Under the pieces are notes generated by a model that was not told the origin of the DNA, ran no database searches, and saw only the letters and a program-made list of their open reading frames with translations. From Planctomycetaceae bacterium (GTDB lineage: Bacteria; Planctomycetota; Phycisphaerae; UBA1845; UTPLA1), in assembly GCA_011525745.1 (NCBI GenBank), contig WYBU01000087.1:1-64000 (forward strand): 64,000 nt of DNA. The letters run 5' to 3'. The translations under genes were made by a program, and so were the position numbers. Shown here in pieces: positions 17,705 through 26,252 of this stretch (its first letter is position 1; every line of letters begins with the position of its first letter).

Positions 17705-18029
17705 AGCGCGCCCTCGCGCACGCGGGAGCACAGCTTCAACGACGTTGCGCACCGTCGGGCGAAGTTGTGAGACCGGGAACTCGAACCTCAAACTCGAGAT
17801 TTGAAATCCGACATGTCTGAAATCTTCGTCGCTTTCTTCTTTTCCCTCGTGCCGGTCGAAACTGCGCGGGACCTGAATTTCACCCATTGCGCTGCAGAGC
17901 GATCGGAAAACTCGCTGACGCCGTCGTCCGCCCGCCGGGCGGAAATGTGGTAAAGGGGCCACGAAACCAGGGACTGAAGTCCCTGGCTGGAACCGTGCGC
18001 CGTCCGGGCGAAGATTGCTGCGCCTCTCT
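17705..18029. other. Convergent intergenic spacer with a hairpin
   Basis: No gene is recognised. There is a degenerate purine-rich segment (about 17760-17815, with aactcgagatttgaaatcc). A perfect 9-bp hairpin follows: ccagggact at 17967-17975, its complement at 17978-17986, with a two-base gap. It lies between two converging genes and could act as a bidirectional mRNA end, although neither side has a clear T tract. Confidence 0.45.
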
Positions 18030-18794
18030 TCATACCACCTCAAACATCTCACTCGGCTCGTATCGCGGCGCCAGGCGAACGTCGAAATACCGCCCGATGC
18101 GCTTGCGGTGGGTCGCCAGCGCCAGCCGTGGTGTGTTGTTTTCTTCGCTCAGATGCGCCGCGGCGATCCACTTGAGCCGCCCGCGCGCCGCCGGGGCCGC
18201 CAGATCGGCCGCCTCGACGTTCGACAGATGACCGCGCGGACCGCGGATGCGCTGCTTGAGCCGCCACGGATAAGGCCCCAGCTCCAGCATGTCGGGGTCG
18301 TAGTTGCTTTCGAGATAAGCCGCGTCCAGTTCTTCGATCAGGTTCGCCAACCCGCCGAAGACGTGGCCGAGATCGGTCAGGATTCCCAGCCGCCGTCCGT
18401 CGTGCTCGACGACGAAACAGTGCGGATCGCGTGCATCGTGCGGCGTGGGGATCGAATGCACGCGTACGCGGCCGAACTCCAGCGTCTGCCCGCTCATGAA
18501 CCAGCGCACGTCGCGCAGCCGCCCCAGCGGCGGATCGGCCGCCGAGAGCGTCATCGGCGTCACGTACAGCGGCGTGCCGAACTTGCGGTGCCACACGCCC
18601 GCGCCGCTGATGTGGTCGGAGTGCTCGTGCGAGACGATTAGTGCGTCGAGGTCGTTCGGATCGCGCCCGTGAGCGTTCATGCGCCGCCGGGCCTCGACGG
18701 CACTGAGACCGGCGTCGAACATCAGCGCCACGCCGTCGGCCTCGACGTAGATGGCGTTGCCGTTGGAACCGGAGTTGAGCGAGAACGTCAGCAC
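18030..18794 (-). CDS. MBL-fold metallo-hydrolase, WalJ/YycJ type
   Basis: A 254-residue metallo-beta-lactamase-fold nuclease-like protein. It begins with LTFSLNSGSNGNAIYVEADG, the glycine-rich first strand typical of YycJ/WalJ. The metal motif SHEHSDH is near residue 55, TDLGHV follows, and YLESNYD is the family signature. The last metal ligand region is HLSNVEA. WalJ proteins are zinc-dependent 5' exonucleases linked to DNA repair or cell-wall signalling. GTG 18794 is chosen because it starts the domain; an earlier GTG falls inside the neighbouring hairpin repeat. It stands alone, upstream of the repeat array. Confidence 0.83.
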   Translation of the reverse strand: MLTFSLNSGSNGNAIYVEADGVALMFDAGLSAVEARRRMNAHGRDPNDLDALIVSHEHSDHISGAGVWHRKFGTPLYVTPMTLSAADPPLGRLRDVRWFMSGQTLEFGRVRVHSIPTPHDARDPHCFVVEHDGRRLGILTDLGHVFGGLANLIEELDAAYLESNYDPDMLELGPYPWRLKQRIRGPRGHLSNVEAADLAAPAARGRLKWIAAAHLSEENNTPRLALATHRKRIGRYFDVRLAPRYEPSEMFEVV

Positions 18795-18826
18795 GCAGGT
18801 GGATTGTACCCGCGCCCGATCGCGTG

Positions 18827-19621
18827 GCACGGGCTTTCAGCCCGTGCGGGATTTCGCCGGGTGGCCCACCGCGTTGTGGTGGGGTCACGATGATAGGAAT
18901 TGGAGTAAACCGCCTCCGCCGCGCGTGCGGGAGTTCACGCGGCGCATCGGACAAGTTGGATCCCCGCTTTCGCGGGAATGACGGAATGGGTCAGCGTCCG
19001 CAGCCGGGGGCGGCTGAGCCCCAACCACAGCCGAGGGCGGCTGTGCCCCAGGCCGGGTGGCCCACCGCGTTGCGGTGGGGTCGCGATGATAGGAATTGGA
19101 GTAAACCGCCTCCGCCGTGCGTGCGGGAGTTCACGCGGCGCATCGGCCAAGTTGGATCCCCGCCTTCGCGGGAATCATGGAACAGGCTGGGTGGCCCACC
19201 GCGTTGCGGTGGGGTCACGATGATAGGAATTGGAGTATACCGCCTCCGCCGCGCGTGCGGGGGTTCACGCGGCGCATCGGACAACCTGGATTCCCGCCTT
19301 CGCGGGAATGACGGAATGGGTCAGTGTCCACAGCCGGGGGCGGCTGAGCCCCAACCACAGCCGAGGGCGGCTGTGCCCCAGGCCGGGTGGCCCACCGCGT
19401 TGCGGTGGGGTCACGATGATGGGCATTGGAGTAAACCGCCTCCGCCGCGCGTGCGGGAGTTCACGCGGCGCATCGGACAACCTGGATTCCCGCCTTCGCG
19501 GGAATGACGGAATGGGTCAGTGTCCACAGCCGGGGGCGGCTGTGCTCCAGTCACAGCCGGGGGCGGCTGTGCCCCATTCACAGCCGCGGGCTGCCGTGCT
19601 GCACGGGCTTCAAGCCCGTGC
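18827..19621. repeat. Array of REP-like repeats, four units of about 196 or 134 bp, bounded by matching hairpins
   Basis: Units begin with gtggcccaccgcgttg at 18861, 19057, 19191 and 19387. Units one and three are 196 bp. Unit two is 134 bp and lacks the cagccgggggcggctg part; unit four is followed by extra copies of that part. Each unit contains the hairpins ccaccgcg-ttg-cggtgg, cgcctt/cgcggg and cagccg...cggctg. The array is framed by near-identical hairpins gcacgggct (18827-18847) and gcacgggctt (19601-19621). No spacers of CRISPR type occur, and long open frames across the array are an effect of the repeat. Confidence 0.85.
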
Positions 19622-19629
19622 CACGCAGA

Positions 19630-20967
19630 TTACCAATGCCGCTCGATGAAGCCCGTGTCGATCTGTCCGTTCTGGAACTGCTCGTGCGCGAATATTTCGC
19701 GATGCAGCGGAATCGTCGTGCGCGTCGGCGAGACGACGAACTCGTCCAGGCAGCGCTTCATGCACGCGATGGCCTCGCCGCGCGTCGGCCGATGCACGAT
19801 CAGCTTGGCGATCATCGAGTCGTAGTTGGGCGGGATCATATAGCCCGAATGCGCGTGCGTGTCGATTCGCACGCCGTGTCCGCCCGGGGGAATGAATGTC
19901 TCGATGCGCCCCGGCGACGGCCGGAAACCGTGCGCGGGGTCCTCGGCGTTGATGCGGCATTCGATGGCGGCGCCCTGGTGTTGGATGTCGCGCTGCTTGA
20001 AGGCCAGCGGCTGGCCGGCGGCCACGCGAATCTGCCACTGAATCAGATCGATGCCGGTGACCAGCTCGGTGACCGGGTGCTCGACCTGAATGCGCGTGTT
20101 AACTTCGAGGAAATAGAACTTCTGGTGCGCGTCGAGCAGAAACTCGACGGTGCCGGCCGAGTGGTAGCCGGCGTTGCGGCACAGCTTGATGGCCGCCTTG
20201 CACATCTCCTCGCGCGTCGATGACTTCAGCACCGGACAAGGCGTTTCTTCGATCAGTTTCTGATGACGGCGCTGTACCGAGCAGTCGCGCTCGTAGAGAT
20301 GCACGATGTGACCGTGGCGATCGCCGAGCACCTGCACCTCGACGTGCCGCGGCTGCTCGATCAGCTTTTCGAGATAAACGCGCGAATCGCGGAACGCCCC
20401 TTCGGCCTCGGCCCGCGCGTTGCGGATTTGCGTCCGCAGCGACGCCTCGTTGTGCGCGATGCGCATGCCGCGCCCGCCGCCGCCGGCCGCCGCCTTGATC
20501 ATCACCGGATACCCGATTTCGCCGGCGACGCGGGCCGCCTCGTCGTCATCCTCGATCGCGCCGCCGCTGCCCGGCACCGTCGGCACGCGGCTGCGGCGGG
20601 CCAGCTTGCGCGCTTCGGTCTTGTCGCCCAGCAGCCGGATCGACTCGGCCGACGGCCCGATGAACTCGATCTTGCTGGCGCGGCACTGCTCGGCGAAGGT
20701 GGCGTTTTCGGCGAGGAAGCCGTAGCCGGGATGAATCGCGTCGACGTTGGCGATTTCGGCCGCGGCGATGATGCGATCGGCCCGCAGATAGCTGTCGCCC
20801 GGCGGCGCCGTTCCGATGCAAATGACGCGCGACGCCATGCGCAGATAGGCCGCGTCGCGGTCGGCTTCGGAACATACGGCGACCGGTTCGATGCCCAGCT
20901 CGCGGCAGGCGCGCATGACGCGCAAGGCGATTTCACCGCGGTTGGCGACCAGTATGCGTGAAAACAT
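19630..20967 (-). CDS. accC: Acetyl-CoA carboxylase, biotin carboxylase subunit
   Basis: The 445-residue protein starts [20 protein letters not shown] and has the full biotin carboxylase domain order. The N-terminal Rossmann-like domain ([12 protein letters not shown]) is followed by the ATP-grasp glycine loop [12 protein letters not shown] near residue 165, the ATP-site segment [17 protein letters not shown], the [16 protein letters not shown]-type catalytic region ([16 protein letters not shown] here) and a C-terminal lid. It carboxylates biotin on AccB, the first step of fatty-acid synthesis. accB lies 84 bases upstream in the same direction, so the two form the usual accBC operon. Full length, no anomalies. 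Confidence 0.97.
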   Translation of the reverse strand: MFSRILVANRGEIALRVMRACRELGIEPVAVCSEADRDAAYLRMASRVICIGTAPPGDSYLRADRIIAAAEIANVDAIHPGYGFLAENATFAEQCRASKIEFIGPSAESIRLLGDKTEARKLARRSRVPTVPGSGGAIEDDDEAARVAGEIGYPVMIKAAAGGGGRGMRIAHNEASLRTQIRNARAEAEGAFRDSRVYLEKLIEQPRHVEVQVLGDRHGHIVHLYERDCSVQRRHQKLIEETPCPVLKSSTREEMCKAAIKLCRNAGYHSAGTVEFLLDAHQKFYFLEVNTRIQVEHPVTELVTGIDLIQWQIRVAAGQPLAFKQRDIQHQGAAIECRINAEDPAHGFRPSPGRIETFIPPGGHGVRIDTHAHSGYMIPPNYDSMIAKLIVHRPTRGEAIACMKRCLDEFVVSPTRTTIPLHREIFAHEQFQNGQIDTGFIERHW

Positions 20968-21051
20968 GTCGATGGGGATCTCGATCTGTCTGAAGGTCCC
21001 GTTCGGCGTCTGCGCCGTCGTAGCATCAATACCGGCTGTCCTGTCGCGTCG

Positions 21052-21525
21052 TCATGGGTTGGGCCGCACGAGGAACAGCGTCTGGCCGAATTCCACCGGT
21101 CCGCCGTTCTCCACCAGAACGCGCTCGACGACGCCCGACACTTCGGACTTTATCTCGTTGAACACCTTCATTGCTTCGATAATGCACACGACCGTGTCAG
21201 GCCCGACCTGGCTGCCGACCTTGATGAACGGCGGCGCATTCGGCTCCGCCGCGGCGTAGAACGTGCCCACCATCGGCGCTTTGATCTCAAGCAGCGGCAC
21301 GCCGACCTCGGCGGGCGGGCTGGCAACGCCGCCCGATGTTCCGGAGTTTAACGGCGCGGGGAAGTAGTTCACCGGATTCGCCGGCAGCGTCGGCGGTTGC
21401 AGGTAGACGCCGCCGACGGGGCCGCGCCGCAGAATGATCCGTGATTCGCCTTCGCGGACGACGATTTCGGTGATGTCGTTGGCCGACATCAACTCCGCGA
21501 GGCTCCTGATTTGTTCAACATCCAT
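21052..21525 (-). CDS. accB: Acetyl-CoA carboxylase, biotin carboxyl carrier protein
   Basis: A 157-residue protein with the N-terminal AccB segment (MDVEQIRSLAELM), a proline/glycine-rich linker and a C-terminal biotinyl domain from about residue 80. The biotin-accepting lysine is in IEAMKVFNEI and the thumb region is KAPMVGTFYAAAEPNAPPF. ATG 21525 is chosen over an in-frame TTG five codons earlier because MDVEQ is the usual family start. It is the first gene of the accB-accC pair. It carries the carboxybiotin between biotin carboxylase and carboxyltransferase, which is not in this window. Confidence 0.96.
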   Translation of the reverse strand: MDVEQIRSLAELMSANDITEIVVREGESRIILRRGPVGGVYLQPPTLPANPVNYFPAPLNSGTSGGVASPPAEVGVPLLEIKAPMVGTFYAAAEPNAPPFIKVGSQVGPDTVVCIIEAMKVFNEIKSEVSGVVERVLVENGGPVEFGQTLFLVRPNP

Positions 21526-21726
21526 GCGAGGGATACCCAAGCGCAGATCGTCGATCGCGCTTCACCCAGCCGCGATCGTGAGGGAACGGCCGTCCGAACC
21601 TGTCCTCGGTGCAATGGGTCCGTGGGCGCCGCACACTCGCAGCGCGCACCTTAACCCGGACCGCGGCTGCATTGTAAGGAAGCGATGATCGGAATCAAGC
21701 CTCGCGTGACAGTGCTGCGCGACGGC

Positions 21727-22500
21727 TTACCTTCCGGGAAACCCCTTATGTTTCCAAAGGAAACGCATCATGCCGGCGAAATGCGCCAGCGCGTTCCGGG
21801 AGAGCAGTTTGGCGCTGTGGCGCCGATGCGCGTGGACGCAGATCACGAGCGGGTGATACACCACCCGCCGCCCGCCGCGCCAGGTGCGCAGGCACAGGTC
21901 CACATCCTCGAAGTAGAGGAAAAATCGCTCGTCGAAGATGCGGCCGCCGGGGTAGTCGTCGCGCCGCAGAAACATCGCTCCGCCCAGTCCCCAGTCGACG
22001 TCGGTCGGGCCGTCGAAGCGCTCGTCGATCATCAGATAATTGCGGAAAAAACGCGGATGGCCGATCCGATCGCGCAGCGGGCAGCGCGCATACAGCGCCG
22101 CCGGCCACGTGTAGAATCGCCGCGCCGACGGCTGCACGCGGCCATCCGGATAGCGCAGGCGCGGCAGAAGCACGCCCACGTCGGGATGCGCGTCGAGAAA
22201 CGCCCGCGCCGCCGACAGCGCGCCGCGCGTCAGGCGCACGTCGGGGTTGGCAAGAAAGAGCATCTCACCGCGCGCCCCGGCGGCTGCGCGATTGATCGCC
22301 CGTCCGTAGCCGATGTTGTTCGAGTCGACGACGCGCGTGAACGCCGCCGCGACGGGCGGCACCGCGATCGACTCGTCGGGCGAGTTGTTGACGATAATCA
22401 GCTCGATATCAAGTTCGTCGCGATGGTCCGCGATCGACTCGGCCAGTCCGGCCGCATCGGCGGCGCTGCGGAAGTTGACGCTGAGGACGCTGATCATCAC
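21727..22500 (-). CDS. Family 2 glycosyltransferase (rhamnosyltransferase-like)
   Basis: A 257-residue GT-A fold enzyme. It starts ISVLSVNFRS, has the nucleotide-binding strand IELIIVNNSPDE, an NIGYGRAINRAA segment, and the metal-binding FLANPDV (DXD-like position) near residue 95. The acceptor region GLGGAMFLRRDDY, with FDERFFLYFEDVDLCLR, is characteristic of the rhamnosyl/WcaA-like branch of GT2. No membrane helix is present. It probably adds a sugar to a cell-surface polysaccharide. It lies alone between accB and a divergently read regulator; the donor sugar cannot be told from sequence. Confidence 0.88.
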   Translation of the reverse strand: MMISVLSVNFRSAADAAGLAESIADHRDELDIELIIVNNSPDESIAVPPVAAAFTRVVDSNNIGYGRAINRAAAGARGEMLFLANPDVRLTRGALSAARAFLDAHPDVGVLLPRLRYPDGRVQPSARRFYTWPAALYARCPLRDRIGHPRFFRNYLMIDERFDGPTDVDWGLGGAMFLRRDDYPGGRIFDERFFLYFEDVDLCLRTWRGGRRVVYHPLVICVHAHRRHSAKLLSRNALAHFAGMMRFLWKHKGFPGR

Positions 22501-22667
22501 CGGTGTTCCGATGCTCGGGAGACGGCCGGCGGCGAGTCGCTCGGCGGCGGTCGCGACAAGAGGATAACGCCGAAACGGCGAATCGCACGGAACGGAATAT
22601 TCTGATCGGGCGGTGAGCGTCGCCCGCGTCTCGCATCGCCCTGCATCGTTTTGTACTCTATGCGAAC

Positions 22668-23336
22668 ATGAAGCCGCGCCGCGTCTCGCGCCTGCCCCTG
22701 CCTGCCGGCTCCGACAGATTCGGCGCTCGGTTGCGCGCCCTGCGGCGGCAACGCGGCCTGACGCAGACCGAGCTGGCGGCGCTGGCGGACATCAATCAGG
22801 GCTATCTTTCGGCGATCGAGCGCGGGGAGCGTGTGCCGCGCCGCCCGATGCGCGTTGCGCTGGCGCAAGCGCTGGACGTGGCCGAAACGCTGCTGGTCGG
22901 CGCGGGCGAGGGGCACGACGCCGCGCAGCCGCTGGAAACGCGCGATCTGCCGCTGTTCGGCACGGTGCCGAACGGCCCGCCGGCGGTGTCGCAGGAGGCG
23001 GCGGAGCACTTTCCGGTTCTGCGGCATCTGTGGGCGCCGGACCGTTATTGCCTGCGCTGCGAGTTCGATTCGATGGAGCCGACGCTGAAGCGCGGCGACA
23101 TCATCCTGGTCGAGTACCGTCCGGATGCCAATCCCGAGTTCGTCCAGGGCCGCATCTGCGTCTGCCTCGTCGAGGGCCAATCGACGCTCAAGCGCGTCAG
23201 CGTCGAGCGCCGCGGCGGGCAGCGCTGCGTGATCCTGCGCGGCGACAATCCCGACTCACCGGCGATGGTGGTCGATCCGCGGGGGGATTTGTCGATTCAG
23301 GGTGTCGCAATCAATCTCGTCAGCCGCCCGCTCTGA
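22668..23336 (+). CDS. XRE-type HTH regulator with S24 (LexA/cI-like) domain
   Basis: The N-terminal half is a Cro/cI helix-turn-helix (RLRALRRQRGLTQTELAALA, then DINQGYLSAIERGER). The C-terminal half is an S24 peptidase fold, with the catalytic serine in CEFDSMEPTLKRGD and the catalytic lysine in STLKRVSV. Where LexA/cI carry the Ala-Gly cleavage pair, this protein has VPNGPPAV, that is Asn-Gly, so RecA-stimulated self-cleavage is doubtful. It is 222 residues long. It is transcribed divergently from the glycosyltransferase, with 167 bases between the two starts, and could control that gene or itself. No phage genes are nearby. Confidence 0.85.
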   Translation: MKPRRVSRLPLPAGSDRFGARLRALRRQRGLTQTELAALADINQGYLSAIERGERVPRRPMRVALAQALDVAETLLVGAGEGHDAAQPLETRDLPLFGTVPNGPPAVSQEAAEHFPVLRHLWAPDRYCLRCEFDSMEPTLKRGDIILVEYRPDANPEFVQGRICVCLVEGQSTLKRVSVERRGGQRCVILRGDNPDSPAMVVDPRGDLSIQGVAINLVSRPL

Positions 23337-23379
23337 CGCAGATGGGGTACAGCCCCCCGGCCGTGAATGCGACACGCGC

Positions 23380-23437
23380 GGGTGGCCCGCCGTTTCGGCG
23401 GTGGGTTCACAATGATGGGAACGGGAGCAAACCGTCA
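23380..23437. repeat. Fragment of the REP-like repeat family
   Basis: The words gggtggcccgccg-ttt-cggcggtggg (a hairpin), ttcacaatgatggga and gagcaaaccg match the start of the units at 18861-19387 with scattered changes. It lies in the 274-base gap before the RidA gene, where nothing else is seen. Confidence 0.6.
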
Positions 23438-23610
23438 TCTGCGTACAAGCGAAGGTCCATTGAATGCTTGCCCGCCGTGGGATTGCCGCCTGCGCGGGGT
23501 TCGGTCCCGGCGACTCACAGCCTTGGCACGCCGGTCGCCTGAGGATCGCCCCCGCAATGAACTGCCGTCGATCGTTGAAACGACCCGGTCACGTAAACAG
23601 GATAACAAAT

Positions 23611-24000
23611 ATGGCTTTTGAACGCACCTTTAGCGGCGCTCCGTGGGAGTCCCGAGTCGGCTACTGCCGCGCCCTGCGCGCCGGAAACCTCATATACGTC
23701 ACCGGCACCGCGCCGGTCGACGATGACGGAAACGTAATCGCCCCCGGCGACGCCTGCGCCCAGGCGAGGCGCTGCTTTCGGATCATCGAACGGGCGCTGC
23801 GCGATCTTCACGCGGATTTATCCTGCATCGTCCGCACGCGCATGTTCGTGACCGACATCTCGCGCTGGCAGGACTTCGGCCGCGCCCACGCCGAGTTCTT
23901 CGCCGCCCATCCGCCCTGCACCACGATGGTCGAAGTCCGCCGGCTGATCGATCCGGCGATGCTGATCGAGGTGGAAGCGGATGGGGTGTGTGAGGCGTAG
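23611..24000 (+). CDS. RidA/YjgF family enamine/imine deaminase
   Basis: A 129-residue single-domain protein of the RidA family, which hydrolyses reactive enamines and imines released by PLP enzymes. Conserved pieces are the entry strand NLIYVTGTAPVDDDGNV, the active-site arginine in CIVRTRMFVTDI, and HPPCTTMVEVRRLIDPAMLIE. ATG 23611 gives the normal family length. It converges with rloB, whose stop is two bases away. No operon partner is evident. Confidence 0.9.
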   Translation: MAFERTFSGAPWESRVGYCRALRAGNLIYVTGTAPVDDDGNVIAPGDACAQARRCFRIIERALRDLHADLSCIVRTRMFVTDISRWQDFGRAHAEFFAAHPPCTTMVEVRRLIDPAMLIEVEADGVCEA

Positions 24001-24002
24001 GA

Positions 24003-24749
24003 TCAATTGTTCGTTTTCTTCGAACCGGCCGGCTTGCCGCCCGATCGTGTTGATGTCACATCGTTCGAGGCACCGCCGACACCGACATGACGTTCGACTT
24101 CTTCGATGATTCTGAACACTTCGGTTCGGGAGGGATCTTGGCGTTCCCAGTGACGCCGAGCACGTCGCGCCGCGTCGTTGCGGCGCGGCAGGATGAGCGA
24201 ATAATCGGCATTCGCCTTGGAATCAAAAGGCTGCCCGAATTCGTTGCTCCACAGCTTCGCAATTCGCGCGCGGACCTGATCGCAGTTGTCGAATCCCCTG
24301 CCTGTATCATCGAGGTGCAGCAGCGTCCAGACCTCGAAGCATGGATCGGAAATGGCTACGCTGATCGACTTCTTCTCTGCGAGTTTGATTGCTTCGTTGG
24401 CTTGGTCACGTTGGTGCGGCGTGTGCTCCATGTCGAACAGCGCCCATGTACTGTCGCGATTCCGCTCGTTTGCGGCCTGATCGCGACGAAGTTCTCTCTG
24501 TAGGTGCGAAGCGCGTTCGACGACTTTGCGAGGCGAAGCTCCACCTGTCGGGGCGGTGACAATTCTCAGTACAACATGCTGCCTGACCTGGGGTTTCAGA
24601 AACTCGAAATACGCCGGCGCCGTGCGTGCGTCGTCGAACACGAGGGTCATGATCGGCAACGTGGCGCGTGTACCGACGCTGCGGAATCCGTAGCGATTCC
24701 GTTGCGCCCTTCGTGACGCACCGCGCCTGTTGCGTCGTGCGTGGGCCAC
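24003..24749 (-). CDS. rloB: RloB-like (AbiLii-type) protein of a two-gene defence module
   Basis: The protein matches the RloB family: a basic N-terminus (RRNRRGASRRAQRNR), the segment ARTAPAYFEFLK at the place of the family TEPxYF motif, and the hallmark SDPCFEVWTLLHLDD near residue 135. A charged C-terminal tail follows. The usual EG..TEP at the first motif reads DD..TAP, so two acidic or metal-binding positions are altered. RloB is a TOPRIM-like predicted nuclease that works with the ATPase RloA. GTG 24749 is three bases past the RloA stop, so the two are coupled. Base composition is more AT-rich than the surroundings, suggesting transfer. Activity is unproven. Confidence 0.78.
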   Translation of the reverse strand: MAHARRNRRGASRRAQRNRYGFRSVGTRATLPIMTLVFDDARTAPAYFEFLKPQVRQHVVLRIVTAPTGGASPRKVVERASHLQRELRRDQAANERNRDSTWALFDMEHTPHQRDQANEAIKLAEKKSISVAISDPCFEVWTLLHLDDTGRGFDNCDQVRARIAKLWSNEFGQPFDSKANADYSLILPRRNDAARRARRHWERQDPSRTEVFRIIEEVERHVGVGGASNDVTSTRSGGKPAGSKKTNN

Positions 24750-24752
24750 GAA

Positions 24753-26045
24753 TCACCCTCCCAACGGACCGATTGAGGGTATGGCGCCGTAACGACCCTG
24801 AAGGTACCGCCGGCGCAGGTTGTGAACCTGGCGCTCTTTGAACTCGGCCAACGAGTAAAGACGGCTTGCGCCGGCGGCGTCCTTGTCGGTTAGATAGACC
24901 TGATCTCTTCGCAATGTAGCGCGTCTTGCCTCGTCGTCGAGCATGAAAGTTTCGTGAGTTGCGAAAACAAGTTGCCCACGCACCTGCGTGGCCTCGAGAT
25001 GACAGTTGAAATAACGAAGGAGAGCTACAAGTAACGCGGGGTGTAGTGAGGCGCCGATTTCGTCGATGAAGAAAGCGCGTGTATGCTCGCCGAACAGGAG
25101 GTCGTGGATCATCGGTGCAAGCTCAAGGAGCCGGCGTGTCCCCATCGATTCCTTGTCAAACCCGATCTTCCTGGGTCGGGCGCCTGTTGTGTGTAGCAAC
25201 GCAAGGCTATACTTTACTCTAGGCTCTATTCGCTTGACGAGTTTCGGGCGCTCGCCGGGTTCTCGTTCGAATTGTCGAACGATTCGATGTTTTATTTCCT
25301 CTTCCACCTGAAGCTCTTGTATGCCGAGGTCTGCGGACTTGAGCCAGTCGAGCAACCAGTTTTCAAATGTGGGGCGTTCGCGAGTCAGCCGAGCAACGTG
25401 GTCCAGGAGTTGCTCGCTTGCGAGATATTGTCCAGGGTCACGAAAAGTCAACAGACGGCGAATGCCGACCGCAATGCCACCCGCGAGTTCGGGTGAAAAC
25501 ACATCCGCAAGGCCGAGTAGCAACGCGTTGTGGCGAAACGCTTTCATGATTAGTGTAAACTGCGAATCTCGCTCCCATGCGCCACTGGCGTCGTTCTGCA
25601 CTCGCTCGAAAAGCGTCGAGGGCCCCAGACTCGTGTGCTCGCGCAGTACTTCTCGCAGAATGCGTGCTTGGTTAAACTCGACAAAATACTCGTAAACGCG
25701 CGCGCTGATGACGGCGCGGACCCCTAAACATACGGGTTGCTTACTATGCGTGTCATCGAGCAAAAATGGATCGTATGCCTCCAGCGATTCATCCGACGAA
25801 TAGCGCGCCGAGTTCGCAAGTAGACTGTGCAGTGCTGACGCGGCGCGTATTACTGTTGACTTTCCCGAAGCATTTGGACCATAGATGGCAGCGCAGCGCA
25901 ATAAGCGCAGCGGCTTGTCATCACCCTCGACTTGTACTTCGACGATTCCCCGGTCGCCGCCCGGCTCGATGTCCGTGGCGAGCATCGAAAGTCGAAACTC
26001 GTCTCGAAACGATCCGAAGTTCTTGCCGAAGAACTCGATGAGCAT
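24753..26045 (-). CDS. rloA: RloA-like AAA ATPase (AbiLi-type)
   Basis: An SMC/ABC-like ATPase of the COG1106 (AAA15/AAA21) group. It starts MLIEFFGKNFGSFRDEF, the Walker A is YGPNASGKST near residue 60, the signature region GFDKESMGTRRLLEL near 300, and the Walker B FFIDEIGASLHP near 330. A final H-loop-like region LVFATHETFML completes it. These ATPases pair with RloB in abortive-infection modules against phage (AbiL). The start at 26045 fits the family; 15 extra in-frame codons upstream are unlikely to be coding. The gene is less GC-rich than its neighbours. Confidence 0.87.
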   Translation of the reverse strand: MLIEFFGKNFGSFRDEFRLSMLATDIEPGGDRGIVEVQVEGDDKPLRLLRCAAIYGPNASGKSTVIRAASALHSLLANSARYSSDESLEAYDPFLLDDTHSKQPVCLGVRAVISARVYEYFVEFNQARILREVLREHTSLGPSTLFERVQNDASGAWERDSQFTLIMKAFRHNALLLGLADVFSPELAGGIAVGIRRLLTFRDPGQYLASEQLLDHVARLTRERPTFENWLLDWLKSADLGIQELQVEEEIKHRIVRQFEREPGERPKLVKRIEPRVKYSLALLHTTGARPRKIGFDKESMGTRRLLELAPMIHDLLFGEHTRAFFIDEIGASLHPALLVALLRYFNCHLEATQVRGQLVFATHETFMLDDEARRATLRRDQVYLTDKDAAGASRLYSLAEFKERQVHNLRRRYLQGRYGAIPSIGPLGG

Positions 26046-26252
26046 TGTGGCAAACTCGTGGGCCGCGCAGAAATCCTGCGCGCGGGTCATGTTTCTCAGA
26101 TTGTATCGACGTTTTCCACCGCAGAAGAATGGTCATTGCGTGTTTTGCGCAGAAATATTGCGCGCTGAATCGGACAACTAACACGGTCCCATTAGTAGTA
26201 TCCGACGGCCGAGCCAATCGCTATTACTTGGGGTGTTGGTTATTGAACCGAT

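Noticed and set aside
18824-19507. A 227-codon frame across the repeat array
   Set aside because: Several frames are open because the repeat lacks stops; the product only repeats itself and has no domain.
18861-19600. CRISPR array
   Set aside because: Units are 134-196 bp and are identical throughout, without unique spacers, and no cas genes are nearby.
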